This document shows, piece after piece, positions 11,284 to 43,700 of a stretch of 64,000 nucleotides of DNA. The DNA is from Ahaetulla prasina (lineage: Eukaryota > Chordata > Lepidosauria > Squamata > Colubridae). Location of the stretch: contig NC_080542.1 in NCBI RefSeq assembly GCF_028640845.1, positions 13,657,901 to 13,721,900 of the forward strand. The letters are read 5' to 3'. The notes below the pieces were generated by a model, which searched no databases, had not been told where the DNA came from, and saw only the letters and a list, made by a program, of their open reading frames with translations. Position 1 is the first letter of the stretch; the number at the start of each line of letters is the position of its first letter. A program made the position numbers and the translations under genes.

Positions 11284-12296
11284 GAGGGGTGAAATCTAAA
11301 ATTTTCCCTACCAGTTCTGTGGGTGTGGCTTAATTGGTGAGCATGGCTTGGTGGTCAGATGACTGGGTGGGCGTGGCCAATAACCATAAATAATAAAATA
11401 ATAAACAAAGTATAAAAAACAATAAGAGGTACCAAAAATCAACTTTCACACTTTACACACACACAACACAACACAACTGACTCACACACAATGTAAAAGC
11501 AGCTGCACTTCACACTTCACACAGCCACAAAAAGCTCAAAAACCAACTTTCACACTTTACACACACATAACACAACTGACACATACACACACACACACAA
11601 AATGCCACATACAGCTTTGTGAGATTTTGGTGTTTGTGTAGTTAGAGTGAGACACTTACAGAAACACACCAAATCTCAGAAAGCTGCACAAATATTTTAT
11701 TTTATTTTATTTTATTTTATTTTATTTTATCTATTTTATTTTATTTTATTTTATTTTATTTTATTTATTTTATTTTATTGTGGACTTCAATTCCCAGAGT
11801 TCCTCAGCCAGCAAAGCCAGTCAGCATTAGTTGATCACTGAGGAAATAGATTAGCTAAGCAATTGATTCTGTCTGGGCTGAAAGTGAAACTGCTTCCGGG
11901 CTGCGAAAAAAGCCATGCGTTCATCAGTAATCAGGTAAGTGCCTTAGAATCTCTACTCTTACTTGTAGAAAACATGTTTTCTACATGTAAGAGTACAAGT
12001 AAGATTCTGCTGATGAGGAACTCAGGTGAGATTGCCAGAGGAGACTTTAATTATTTTTTTTAAGTTTAAAGTCTCTGCCGATCTCAGCTGAGGGGCGGGA
12101 TCCTCAAAGGCTGTTTTTGTACTTTTAAAGGCATGTTTCGGCTGAAGCAAAACCGGCTTTTAAAAGTAAAAAATAGTGTGGCTCAGCAGAGGCAGTGGGC
12201 GGGGCCAGGGATTTTTGCTACCGGTCCTCCGAACCAGCAGCCGCCATCGCTACCAGATCGCGCGAGCCGGTCCAAACTGGGAGCATTTCACCCCTG
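11284..12296. mobile_element. hAT-like non-autonomous element, about 1 kb
   Basis: Termini gaggggtgaaat and atttcacccctg are inverted. The flanking octamers gttacgac (11276-11283) and gttactac (12297-12304) match at 7 of 8. It contains an (ATTTT)n tract (11695-11780) and CA-rich sequence but no transposase. The right arm around 56180-56230 reads through this point, so the site is empty there. Confidence 0.78.
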
Positions 12297-12662
12297 GTTA
12301 CTACCCTTTTGTTCAAGTTCATAACAGTCATCATTCTATTTTCCTACTCAAAGTCTATGGGGAGCTTCACTGAACATCTATTGATTTCCACTATAATTAC
12401 CTAGGGAATCTTAGTTATGTAGCTTCTTCTCAAATCCTTGGGGATATCTAAGGGACAATCCAAAAGAACAGGTCAAGATTGAAAAGTGTTATTAATTGTG
12501 GGACCAGACAGCTAGAAATGTGACAATCTGTTTTTTGAGAAAGGATATATATGGAAGCTATTCTAACTAGTGAGATGGTTATTTATTTAATTTTTTTGGT
12601 CATGTTTCATTGTTGCAGACAGAACTAGTTCATATGTGGTGACACAGGTATTCTCAAAGAAA

Positions 12663-33373
<20,711 letters not shown>

Positions 33374-33536
33374 TTCAGAGTCTGCTTATTGGTGTGATGG
33401 ATTAATTGTTCCCCTAATTCCAACAGTAAATGTGAGACTCATTTCATGCCAGAATTGTTGACTCAGTGCCACAAATGTAAGCATATAATCTCAACACAAA
33501 TTTCTATTAAAGATCTCTTACACATAGTGAAGAGGA

Positions 33537-33933
33537 TGTCAGGGTACCAAGTAACAGTCCCAGTGAAATAAAACTCCAAGGTCAGAAGGTTCCTCAAAGT
33601 ATAGATTTATTATGCATGTCATATTGGCACAGCTGATGAAAACCCAACTCTAAAGCTCCCTGGTTTTCCCTATCTAGTTCAAAATCCAAAGCTCATCCCC
33701 CATCTATGGACAACCATCACATGCCCCAATTAGCTCACAATCCCAGTCCCGAATGACTCCCAACCATGCCCTCCCAGGTGCTGATAAGACTGTTCTTGGT
33801 TCCCAAGAGAATGAATGTTAATTTGGTTACGTGTTTCCCTAGCTAGCTCTACTTCCCCCTCCCTTTCCCACAGCTTAATCCAGCCTCATTGTAGCAACCC
33901 TGAAGATGTTTCAAGATGGCTCCAGGGTTGGCA
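33537..33933 (-). mobile_element. Solo LTR of Ty3/gypsy type, old, left arm
   Basis: 397 bp with terminal TG/CA and flanking GAGGA on both sides (33532-33536 and 33934-33938). It resembles the chromovirus LTR at 35693-36054 (shared gtgccaatatgacat and ttacttgg.accctgaca on the sense strand). Shared by both arms at the same site, so it was inserted before the inverted duplication. It begins about 160 bp past the V2R-B stop and contains a plus-strand AATAAA at 33567-33572. Confidence 0.85.
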
Positions 33934-34009
33934 GAGGAACATTTATATGCAGATGCCTATAATCCGAAAAGGGATTACAAAATTCTATCAAAAAACAGTA
34001 ATTCTCGTT

Positions 34010-34342
34010 TCCTTGAGAACAATATTATAGTTTGCAGCAATCCAATAATTCAGCAGGATTCATGTAGAAAAGAAACTTCTTTATATACAGTAATATAAAA
34101 TTGTATACATGATGCATGTATACAATATCCATGCAGCAGAAGCAAGAACCAAAACTCAGAATTCAGAAGTACAAAATCTATATAAACACAGAAGCAATAA
34201 TGCAAGGACAAACCAACTCTTTTATACATAACAGTCAGGCTAAGCCATTCCCAGGCTCCAAACTGTCTGAATCACCAAACAGTCCCCATTGGCTGACCTG
34301 TTGCCATGTCTATTCCAATTCATGACCTCTTATATACTGACA
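34010..34342 (-). mobile_element. Ty1/copia-type LTR, left arm
   Basis: On the minus strand it starts TGTCAGTATATAAGAGG just after the purine tract aaagggaggag (34343-34353). It is the mirror of the LTR starting at 38883. The inner end is approximate. Confidence 0.6.
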
Positions 34343-34640
34343 CTCCTCCCTTTGTGACTGGAATAGACATAAAACCAAATAACTTAATATTCTTCAGAAA
34401 CCTGTATTTGAAGACCCAAGTTCACAGTTCCTTTCAAATACCTGAAAACCTCTTTTACATCCATCCAATGCAATTGTGTTGGTGCAGCAGTAAAGTGACT
34501 CAAAATGCTTACTGCACAAGCTATGTCTGGTCTGGATCAGATGTGAGAACCTCCCTATTGCCGACTGATATTATCTCTTGATCACAGGCTTCACTTTTGT
34601 CCTCCCCCAAATTTCATTAGCAGAATACCTGTCAGGTAGA
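34343..34640 (-). mobile_element. Ty1/copia internal 3' segment, left arm
   Basis: Mirror of 38590-38882, carrying the same RT/RNase H-proximal remnant. Homology to the right arm stops at about 34640, where chromovirus sequence begins. Confidence 0.7.
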
Positions 34641-35610
34641 ATCGGTGTGGGGGATCGGGTTTATCTATCTACTAAATACATAAGACTGAAGCTGCCTAGT
34701 AAGAAGTTTGGACCTATGTTTTTTGGTCCATTCCCAATAGTAAAAATAATTAACCCAGTGACAGTTCCGCTTAATCTCCCTCACATTCTCGGGAAGGTGC
34801 ATCCTGTTTTCCACTATAGCTTGCTGAAGGCAGCCATAGGGAACAGATTGGAATAGAATAGAATAGAATAGAATAGAATAGAATAGAATAGAATAGAATA
34901 GAATAGAATAGAATAGAATAGAATAGAATAGAATAGAATAGAATAGAATAGAATTTTATTGGCCAAGTGTGATTGGACACACAAGGAATTTGTCTTGGTG
35001 CATATGCTCTCAGTGTACATAAAAGAAAAGATACGTTCATCAAGGTACAACATTTACAACACAATTGATGATCAATATATCAATATAAATCATAAGGATT
35101 GCCAGCAACAAGTTATAGTCATACAGTCATAAGTGGAAAGAGATTGGTGATGGGAACTATGAAACGATTAATAGTAGTGCAGATTCAGTAAATAGTCTGA
35201 CAGTGTTGAGGGAATTATTTGTTTAGCAGAGTGATGGCCTTCGGGAAAAAACTGTTCTTGTGTCTAGTTGTTCTGGTGTGCAGTGCTCTATAGCGTCGTT
35301 TTGAGGGTAGGAGTTGAAACAGTTTATGTCCAGGATGCGAGGGATCTGCAAAGACCACAGGCTCAACCACCTCCCAAAGGTGGTGCAAGGGGAAACCCAT
35401 TACGAAGTTAAAAAGATCTTAGACTCTAGGATATATAGAGGTAGATTGCAATATTTAGTGCATTGGAAAGGGTACCTTTTGTCTGAGGCTACTTGGGTTA
35501 AAAGCTGGGATGTGAAAGCAGACAGGCTAGTAAAACAATTCCATGATAACTACCCTGATAAGCCAAAGGGTCCTCCTGGAGAGGGGGAGAAGAGGTGGTT
35601 AGTCTATTGA
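34641..35610 (+). pseudogene. Ty3/gypsy chromovirus integrase C-terminus and chromodomain, split by a LINE
   Basis: The first part (34641-34850) has integrase-tail blocks GDRVYLSTKYIRLKLPSKKF, GPFPIVKIINPVT and LGKVHPVFHYSLLK. The second (35363-35610) has a chromodomain: VKKILDSRIYRGRLQYLVHW, KGYLLSEATWV, SWDVKADRLVKQFHDNYP. A minus-strand LINE lies between. 5' parts are absent. Chromodomain integrases target heterochromatin in this lineage; this copy is a remnant. Confidence 0.85.
34852..35362 (-). mobile_element. Snake CR1/L3-type LINE 3' end with (GAATA)n tail
   Basis: A pentanucleotide array of about 20 units (34852-34952), then attttattggccaagtgtga and the conserved 3' UTR, ending near the ggatgcgagggatctg block. 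Inserted in the chromovirus fragment. Confidence 0.88.
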
Positions 35611-35692
35611 ATTAACCCCCTGTGTTAATTCCATTAATAATTCCATTAATAATTCCATTGCAGGACATGGTCTTCTGATGGGGAATGTATCC

Positions 35693-36054
35693 TGTCAGAC
35701 CTGGAAGCCATCTTTTGTATTGGCTCTTCAGGCCTGCCACATTTATTATCATGGGAAACTGGGAGGAAGGATTGTATGGAGCAAGGGTATTATATAGTCA
35801 TAATAACATTCCTTTCTCAGAGAGTCAAGGACATCTTGCATCTCCAGTTGGGACGGTGCTTGATTGGGCCATGTGATGGAAATGTGGATTCTGGGTAGGG
35901 ACTTGGACTTTTTTTGAGGTGGGGAAAACCTGGAAGCCTTCAGATTTGGGCTTTCCCAGATGTGCCAATATGACATCTCTAATAAGATGGAACTTTGAGG
36001 AACTTCAGGCCTCAGAGTCTTCTTTCATTGGGGGTGTTACTTGGAACCCTGACA
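35693..36054 (+). mobile_element. Chromovirus 3' LTR
   Basis: Starts tgtcagacctgg and ends ggaaccctgaca, about 85 bp after the chromodomain stop. TATA-like tattatatag lies within. Same family as the solo LTRs at 33537 and 39305. Confidence 0.75.
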
Positions 36055-37027
36055 AAGACACTATTATTAAAGTGACCCCAAAGGCTACAACACAAGACTG
36101 AATTTATAGAGGGACTTATGAAGGTTGTGGAAAAATTCTTGGGACTATCCAGAGGAACAGGTCAATTAGCTTTGGGATATAAAGATTCATGAATATTGAA
36201 CATTCTGAGAAGTGACTTTAGGTTTGAATATTATTACTGAATATTTTTAGATCATTGGACAAAAGAGGGAGAAAATAAAACTAAATGAGATGCTCCACCA
36301 GCAAGAAAAGAGTGGAATTTGGGGAGAGACGGCATCGTTAATTCAAAGTATTAAGGATACTTTGACAAGAAGCTACAAGGAGATTATGAATAAAATGCAG
36401 AGCATAGATGGAGAACTATAAAACATGATACAAAGGACAAGGAGTGTCCAAGACTCCCAGGAAGAGGAGGAGCCAATTGAAAGTGTAGATGAAAAAAGAG
36501 AACAGAAAAACCAACAAATAAAATGAGATGACAAGAAGGAGATAACTACAGAAACAACAATGACTGTTGAAATAAGCTAAGGGGAGAATATTTTAAGGGA
36601 ATTAAAAAAGAACTGGAGTTGCAAGAAGATTTTTTTGGGAAGAGAAATAGGGGAAAGAGTAGATATTTTGAAAATTAAACAATGGAATAGGACAGAGAAG
36701 GGAGAAATGTTTAAAATGATTGGTCAAGATAGAGACAAAGATCCAAGTTAAGAATATGGGAGGAATATTGAATAAATAAATAATTAAAAAATGGAAGATT
36801 ATAACTTAACATAAATATATGTATTATTATTAGAACCATATAAGCTTGCTAAATGTAATACATATGATTAATATTTTATTTGTAGTAAAAGGAATGACAC
36901 TCAGAATATGGTGATTGGCATAAAAATAACATATTGAAATATTGAATAATGAAATAATGAAATATTATAACTTAAAATAAATATGTGTACTATTACCAGA
37001 ATTATATAAGCTTGTCAAACATTGTAA
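36055..37027. other. A/T-rich spacer, nothing recognised
   Basis: Purine-rich, broken sequence with short, stop-riddled acidic/basic codon runs that might be an old LINE ORF1 remnant. I cannot name it. It is part of the unduplicated spacer. Confidence 0.4.
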
Positions 37028-37530
37028 ATAGAATAGAATAGAATAGACTGTTTTATTGGCCAAGTGTGATTGGACACACAAGGAATTTGTCTTGGTGCAT
37101 ATGCTCTCAGTGTACATAAAAGAAAAAATACGTTCATCAAGGTACAACATTTATAACACAAATGATGGTCAATATATCAATATAAATCATAAGGATTGAC
37201 AGCAACAAAGTTGCAGTCATACAGTCATAAGTGGAAAGAGATTGGTGATGGGAATGATGAGAAGATTAATAGTGCAGATTTAGTAAATAGTTTGACAGTG
37301 TTGAGGGAATTATTTGTTTAGCAGAGTGATGGCCTTCGGGAAAAAACTGTTCTTGTGTTTTGTTGTGCAGTGCTCTATAGCATCGTTTTGAGGGTAGGAG
37401 TTGAAACAGTTTATGTCCTGGATGTGAGGGATCTGTAAATATTTTCACGGCCCTCTTCTTGATTCGTGCAGTATACAGGTCCTCAATGGAAGGCAGGTTG
37501 GTAGCAATTATTTTTTCTGCAGTTCTAAAT
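37028..37530 (-). mobile_element. Snake CR1/L3-type LINE 3' end with short (GAATA)n tail
   Basis: gaatagaatagaatag, then ttttattggccaagtgtgat and the same 3' UTR as at 34952-35360, ending near ctcaatggaaggcaggttgg. Confidence 0.85.
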
Positions 37531-37645
37531 ATGATTAATATTATTTTATTTGGACTAAAATGTAAGACACTCGGGTGCCACACTGTTCATGCATTGATAT
37601 GTTTGTAAAAAAACTTAAAAAACCAAAAAACTTGGGGGGGGGAAT

Positions 37646-38882
37646 AATTCATGTCAGCAAGTTTTCAACAATGGGTGGGACAATTAGGAATAAAATACAG
37701 AGGCACAAATCTGTACACAGCTGCTGAGAATGACGTTGTTGAGAGACAGAATGATATCTTACAAACAATAAAAAACTCACTGCTGGAGGATTCTGGTCTG
37801 AGCAGGTCATATTTTATTTTTATTTTTTTTATTTTTATTTACATTTATACCCTGCCCTTCTCCGAAGACTCAGGGCGGCTTACATTGTATAAGGCAATAG
37901 TCTCATCCTATTTGTATATTTTTTATATACAAAGTCAACTTATTGCCCCCCCAACAATCTGGATCCTCATTTTACCTACCTTATAAAGGATGGAAGGCTG
38001 AGTCAACCTTGGGCCTTGGTGGGACTCGAGCCTGCAGTAATTGCAGGCAGCTGTGTTTAATAACAGGCTTCTTACAGCCTGAGCCACACCGCAGCCCTAT
38101 ATTGGGGTGAAGCCATGTTGACTGTTAATTATTTAATCAATAGGCTGTGGAGTTCCTCAATTAATGATACTACATATGCTGTGCTATATGGGAGAAAGCC
38201 ATCTCTGGCACATTTAAGGGTGTTTGGAAGCAATGCATGGGGTGCATATACCTAAAGCAATCAGGAGAAAAGATCAACCAAAGGCTAGAAAGCTCAAGTT
38301 TACAGGCTTTGAGCCTGACTCAAAGAGCTTTTGCATTAGCAATGGGAGCAAAAGAATAGTGATTTCCAGGTCTGCTAGCTTAACAGAGCAAAATTGGAAT
38401 AGAATTGATGCAAATTTTTTGAGTGATCCACTTAGTGATGGTGTCAGCATTTATGGAGGAGAAACTGAAAAAGAGGAAGAAAAAGAGTCAGGAGAAGATG
38501 ATGACTCAGATATGAAACAGGAGAGGGTTGAAACACAAAAGGAGTCAATGCCACACAGGTCAGAGCGATGGAACACGGGGATTTCACCTGACAGGTATTC
38601 TGCTAATGAAATTTGGGTGAGGACAAAAGTGAAGCCTGTAATCAAGAGATAATATCAGTCGGCAATAGGGAGCTTGTTATATCTGTTGCAGTGGTCCAGA
38701 CCAGAAATAAAATCTGCAATAAACATCTTGAGTTGCTTTTACTGCTGCAGCAATGCTATTGCATTGGATGGGTGTAAAAGGGATTCTCGGGTATTTGAAG
38801 GAAACTGTGAATTTGGGTCCTCAAATACAGGTCTGAAGAATATTATTTGGTTTTAAGTCTATTCCAGTCATGAAGGGAGGAG
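37646..38882 (+). pseudogene. Ty1/copia integrase and RNase H-proximal remnant
   Basis: Integrase core blocks SASFQQWVGQLGIKYRGTNL, VVERQNDILQTIKNSLLEDS, YWGEAML (rejoined across a SINE), YGRKPSLAHLRVFGSNAWG, then KARKLKFTGFEPDSKSF and KRIVISRSASLTEQ. An acidic linker and PDRYSANEIW follow. A further block, HWMGVKGILGYLKETVNLGP, matches the copia RT/RNase H junction, so most of RT has been deleted. It has several frameshifts. A purine tract and LTR follow at 38883. Confidence 0.85.
37811..38098 (-). mobile_element. tRNA-derived SINE nested in copia integrase
   Basis: Full tail-to-head copy; atatt flanks both sides. It splits the copia YWGEA motif between Tyr and Trp. Confidence 0.85.
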
Positions 38883-39200
38883 TGTCAGTGTATAAGAGGT
38901 CATGAATTGGAATAAACATGGCAACAGGTCAGCCAATGGGGACTGTTTGGTGACTCAGACAGTTTGGAGCCTGGGTATGAGGGTAAGCCTGACTATTAGG
39001 TATAAAAGAATTGGTTTATCCTTGCTTCCTATTTCTTCTGTGTTTATATAGATTCTGTACTTCTGGATTCTGAGTTCTGATTCTAGTTTCTGCTGCATGG
39101 ATATTGTATACATGCATCATGTTTTATATTACTGTATATAAAGAAGTTTCTTTTCTACATGAATCCTGCTGAATTATTTATTTGTGTGCTGGTTGGATTG
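38883..39200 (+). mobile_element. Ty1/copia-type LTR, right arm
   Basis: Starts TGTCAGTGTATAAGAGG after gaagggaggag; TATA-like ggtataaaag at about 39000. The inner end is approximate. Mirror of 34010-34342. Confidence 0.65.
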
Positions 39201-39304
39201 CTGCAAACTCTAATATTGTTCTTAAGGAAATGAGAATTACTGTTATTTGATAGAATTTTGAAATCCCTTTTCTGATTATAGTCATCTGCATATAAATGTT
39301 CCTC

Positions 39305-39702
39305 TGCCAACCCTGGACCCATCTTGAAACATCTTCAGGGTTGCTACAATAAGGCTGGATTAAGCTGTGGGAAAGGGAGGGGGAAGTAGACCTAGCTGGT
39401 GAAACATGTAACTAAATTAACGTATTTTCTCCTGGGAACCAAGGACATTCTTACCAGCACCTGGCAGGGTGTGAATGGGAGTCATTCAGGTCTGGGATTG
39501 TGACCTAACTGGGGCATGTGATGGTTGTGTGTAGAGGGATAGTGAGATTTGGATTTTGAACTAGATAGGGAAAACCAGGGAGCTTTAGAGTTGGGTTTTC
39601 ATCAGCTGTGCCAATATGACATACCTAATAAATCTACACTATGAGGAACCTTCTGATCCTGGAGTTTTGATTTCATCTGGGCTGTTACTTGGTACCCTGA
39701 CA
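39305..39702 (+). mobile_element. Solo LTR of Ty3/gypsy type, old, right arm
   Basis: 398 bp from tgccaaccctgg to accctgaca, with TCCTC on both sides (39300-39304 and 39703-39707). Mirror of 33537-33933. Confidence 0.87.
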
Positions 39703-39865
39703 TCCTCTTCACTATGTTTAAGAGATTTTTAATAGAAATTTGTGTTGAGATTATATTCTTACACTTGTGGCACTGAGTCAACAATTCTGGCATGAAATGA
39801 GTCTCACAATTACTGTTGGAATTATGGGAACAATTAATCCATCACACCAATAAGCAGACTCTGAA

Positions 39866-40761
39866 TCATTTCTTTATTAACTGTCCCTTCGTATTCAAAT
39901 CAGGTCTAAAAATAATAATATAGCATTTGGGGAAAAAGATGCAGCCCAGTAATCCAGCTGCCGAAGCCAAAATGGAGAAGATCTCCACAGCCACCATATA
40001 TTTTCCCTTTGTACTCAGATAGGTTGGGACAAATGATATCCAGACACTACAAAAGACCAACATGCTGAAGGTGATAAATTTGGCTTCATTAAAGCTGTCA
40101 GGCAACCTCCTGGCTAGAAAGGCCACTGTGAAGCTGATAGAAGCCAAGAACCCCATAAAGCCAAGGACAAGGTAAAACATGATGGCTGAACCTTCATTAC
40201 ATTCCAGCACAATTTCTTCTGCCATGGAGTGCGTGTCTAAATCTGGGAATGGGGGAGAAATTGCCAACCATACTATACAAATGGTGAATTGCGCTATGGA
40301 GCAAGATACGATAATACTTTTGGCCAACCTGTTCCCCACCCATTTCCTCATTTTGGAGCCTGGCTTAGTGGCCATGAAAGCAATAACAACAATGGTTGTT
40401 TTCCCCAAAATGCAAGAAAGGGCTATGGAGAAAATGATGCCAAAAGCACTTTGTTGTAAGAGACATTTCATTTGGTCAGGTCTCCCAATGAAGAGTAAGC
40501 TGCAAAGAAAGGAAAGGAGGAGGGCAATGAGAAGAATGTAAGTGAGGTTCCTGTTGTTGGCTTTGACTATGGGTGTGTCCTGCTCTTTAATGAAGATACC
40601 CAGCACCAAAGTTGTGATGAAGGAAAAGAAGAGACTAGCAGTGGCCAAGGTGATTCCCAGTGGCTCACTGTAAGACAGGAAGGTTGTAGTTTTTAGAATA
40701 CAGAGATTTTGAGCCTTGTTTGGATAGTGTTCTTCTGAACATTGGAAGCAATCAACTGCAT
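39866..40761 (-). CDS. V2R-C exon 6 (7TM domain)
   Basis: 896 bp after gttccag; identical stop context to V2R-B. Confidence 0.95.
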
Positions 40762-43700
40762 CTGGAACAAGAAAATCTCATCATCAATTTCTAGGAATAC
40801 CAATGTAGTGGGGTTGAGAGTTAATATAGGAGCTAATTAATGGCATTAATTAAATGATGCTCTCCTATTTAGTGCCATGCTTTAAGTATGCCAGAATGTC
40901 GAATACTTACTTACACAGTTGTTTATGTTTACAATTCTAACTTGTTCTCCTTTTATATATTATGTAAGCTGCCTTGAGTCGCCATGGGCGAATAGGTGGC
41001 AATATAAATTTAATAAATAAATAAATAAAATATATAATGCCCCCCTCTCCCTCTCCCTCTCCACCTTTCTTCCTTCCTTCTCTCTCTCTTCTATCTTTCT
41101 TGGGAAAAACCCTCATCCTACAAAAGAAACAGATTTTCACTGGGCTTATCTTTTAATTACTTAGTTCTGCATTAATCAGGAGCCATTATCTGTAACAAAC
41201 TAAAACAACTCAAACCGAACATTTATTTTTGGATTCTCTAAATATCCTTTCATTCTTGAGACAACATCATTCATTCAGTCATGACATTAAAAGTCCCCTT
41301 AGGACAGGCGTGTCAAACCCGTGTCCTCATGGAGCCATTTTTTCCTCTTTGCTAAACCGGACGTGGGCATAACCAGTGAGTGACGCATCCAGCCCATGGA
41401 CCATGAGGTTGACACCCCTGCCTTAAGAGTTTTAAACATTAGCATTTTGAATCACAGTTAAGGAGTCTGAATATTTTTTTGCAAAGCATCTCTTACCCAT
41501 CTGGTTTGAAATTTTCCCTTTTGCACATGGAATGCAGTCATAACAGCAAAATGGTTTCCCTTCTATTTTCCTCTTCCTGGTCCCCGAATAGCAATTATCA
41601 TTGCATACAGAAAGAGGCTGAACCTATCAAGAAGTGAAAGCAGGATTTATTAAAAGTCACAAGTTTCTATCAGAAAATTCTATTTCAGGGTGAATTTTAC
41701 ATCTAAATACAGTTATTCCTCCAGGTACGACCATTCAATTTAGCAGATTTACACAAGAAAGAATTTATCCAGAAAGGGCACTTATGTTAGAAATTCAAAA
41801 CTGCAACCAAAAAGAGGGCTCTGTAGCCATGCGACTTTGATTCAGTCACTGCTGCATTGACAGCCATTTTTTACTCTGTGACTTCCCTTTGCCATTCGGG
41901 GTTATAACATGCAATTTACTAAAGGTGGCAGAGTTTTTTTTCCCTCTAGTCTCATAGCCAAACAAGATTTGGTGATTTTGCAGCCGGTGTTAAGTTTGCT
42001 TTTGTTTTTTTGGTGCTGTGTGGAGGATCGTTTTTTTGCTGGCTTGAGGATTGGAGAATTGCTTCTGTAAGTATTTTTCAATGTTTTAACGGTGGCTCAG
42101 TGGCTAAGATGCTGAGCTTGTCGATCAAAAGGTCGGCAGCTCAGCGGTTCAAAACCCTATTTTTTTTTTGTGTTTTTTTTGTTTACATTTATACCCCGCC
42201 CTTCTCCAAAGACTCAGGGCGGCTTACAATGTATAAGGCAATAGTCTCATTCTATTTGTATATTTTTACAAAGTCAACTTATTGCCCCCCCCAACAATCT
42301 GGGTCCTCATTTTATCTACCTTATAAAGGATGGAAGGCTGAGTCAACCTTGGGCCGGGCTCGAACCTGCAGTAATTGCAGGCTTTGTGTTCTTAATAACA
42401 GGCTTTACCAGCCTGCGCTATCCACCGGCCCTATTGCTGCCGTGTAACGGGGTGAGCTCCCGTTACTTGTCCCAGCTTCTGCCAACCTAGCAGTTTCAAA
42501 AGCATGTAAAAATGCAGGTAGAAAAAATAGGGACCACCTTTGGTGGGATGGTAACAGCGTTCCGTGCGCCTTTGGCATTGAGTCATACCGGCCACATGAT
42601 CACGGAGACGTCTTCAGACAGTGCTGGCTCTTCGGCTTTGAAACGGAGATGAGCACCGCCCCCTAGAGTTGGCAAGGACTAGCACGTATGTGCGAGGGGA
42701 ACCTTTACCTTTACCTTTAATCATATATTATAGCAGGGCTGTCAAACTCCCAATCCGCTGGCCAGATGCGTCATATGCTGGCCCCATCCCCACCTGGTTT
42801 AGCGAACGGGGGGAATTCCCAATATGTCATGTGACAATGCTGTGATGATTCAAGTTTGACACCCCTACTCCATATTACTTTACTGTTTGTAAGCCCTTTG
42901 CAAACTGCTCTTCTTCTTTTTAAGTACTTCACTTTGCAAACCATTGTGCTTGTAAGTAAGGTACTTTGCAAAAAAAAAAGTTTGTTTGCATTTGCCTTGA
43001 AACTGCTTGTAGAATTGTAGCCAGCATCTACACAAAGCATTTTACAGTCTTGTGTTTCCTTTCTTTTATTTTGGAGATTAGTGTATATTATTGTGGATAG
43101 TTTATAGAAATACTACATTTTTTGCAAACATGACATTGCCCAGTTTCCTATTTTCAAATTTCAAAGAACTGCAGATAAAAAAACCCTGCAGAATGAGCTG
43201 AATTTAGCAAAAGACAATTACAATTATAAGAGGGGAATAATTTTTTTTAAGTATGCTGTATTGCAGTATTTATGTAAGATAAGCATTTTATTTATGGTAG
43301 GTAATCTTAATCTTGGTGGCTGTTGTTGATTTAGGATGTTTATTTTATTCTAAATCATTTTATATGTATACTTTATTTTATTTGTATTTAAACAATAGAG
43401 AACACCCCCCCCACACCATAAAAAAAGAGCAAATTTGACAGATCAGAATCCTAGTATATAAGATACTGAGGAAAGCAGAGTTTGAGGATGGCATATGAGG
43501 ATACTTGGCAGAGTTAACCAGCAAATGTGGGGGAAAAAATGCTTTTGAAAGAGGGAAAGCAAATGTGACTAGAAATAGCATTCCCAGTTCCTTAGCTACA
43601 GGGTGAGGATAAACTTATTACTTTCTGTGTACTGTTGGAATTCAACATGGTAGATGACTTGTTCTTTTGCTGGTCCTAGGAGGAAGATTTGGTACAGAAA

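Noticed and set aside
42090..42157. tRNA-gene-like A and B boxes
   Set aside because: They are the head of a Sauria-type SINE; no tRNA cloverleaf with acceptor stem can be drawn.
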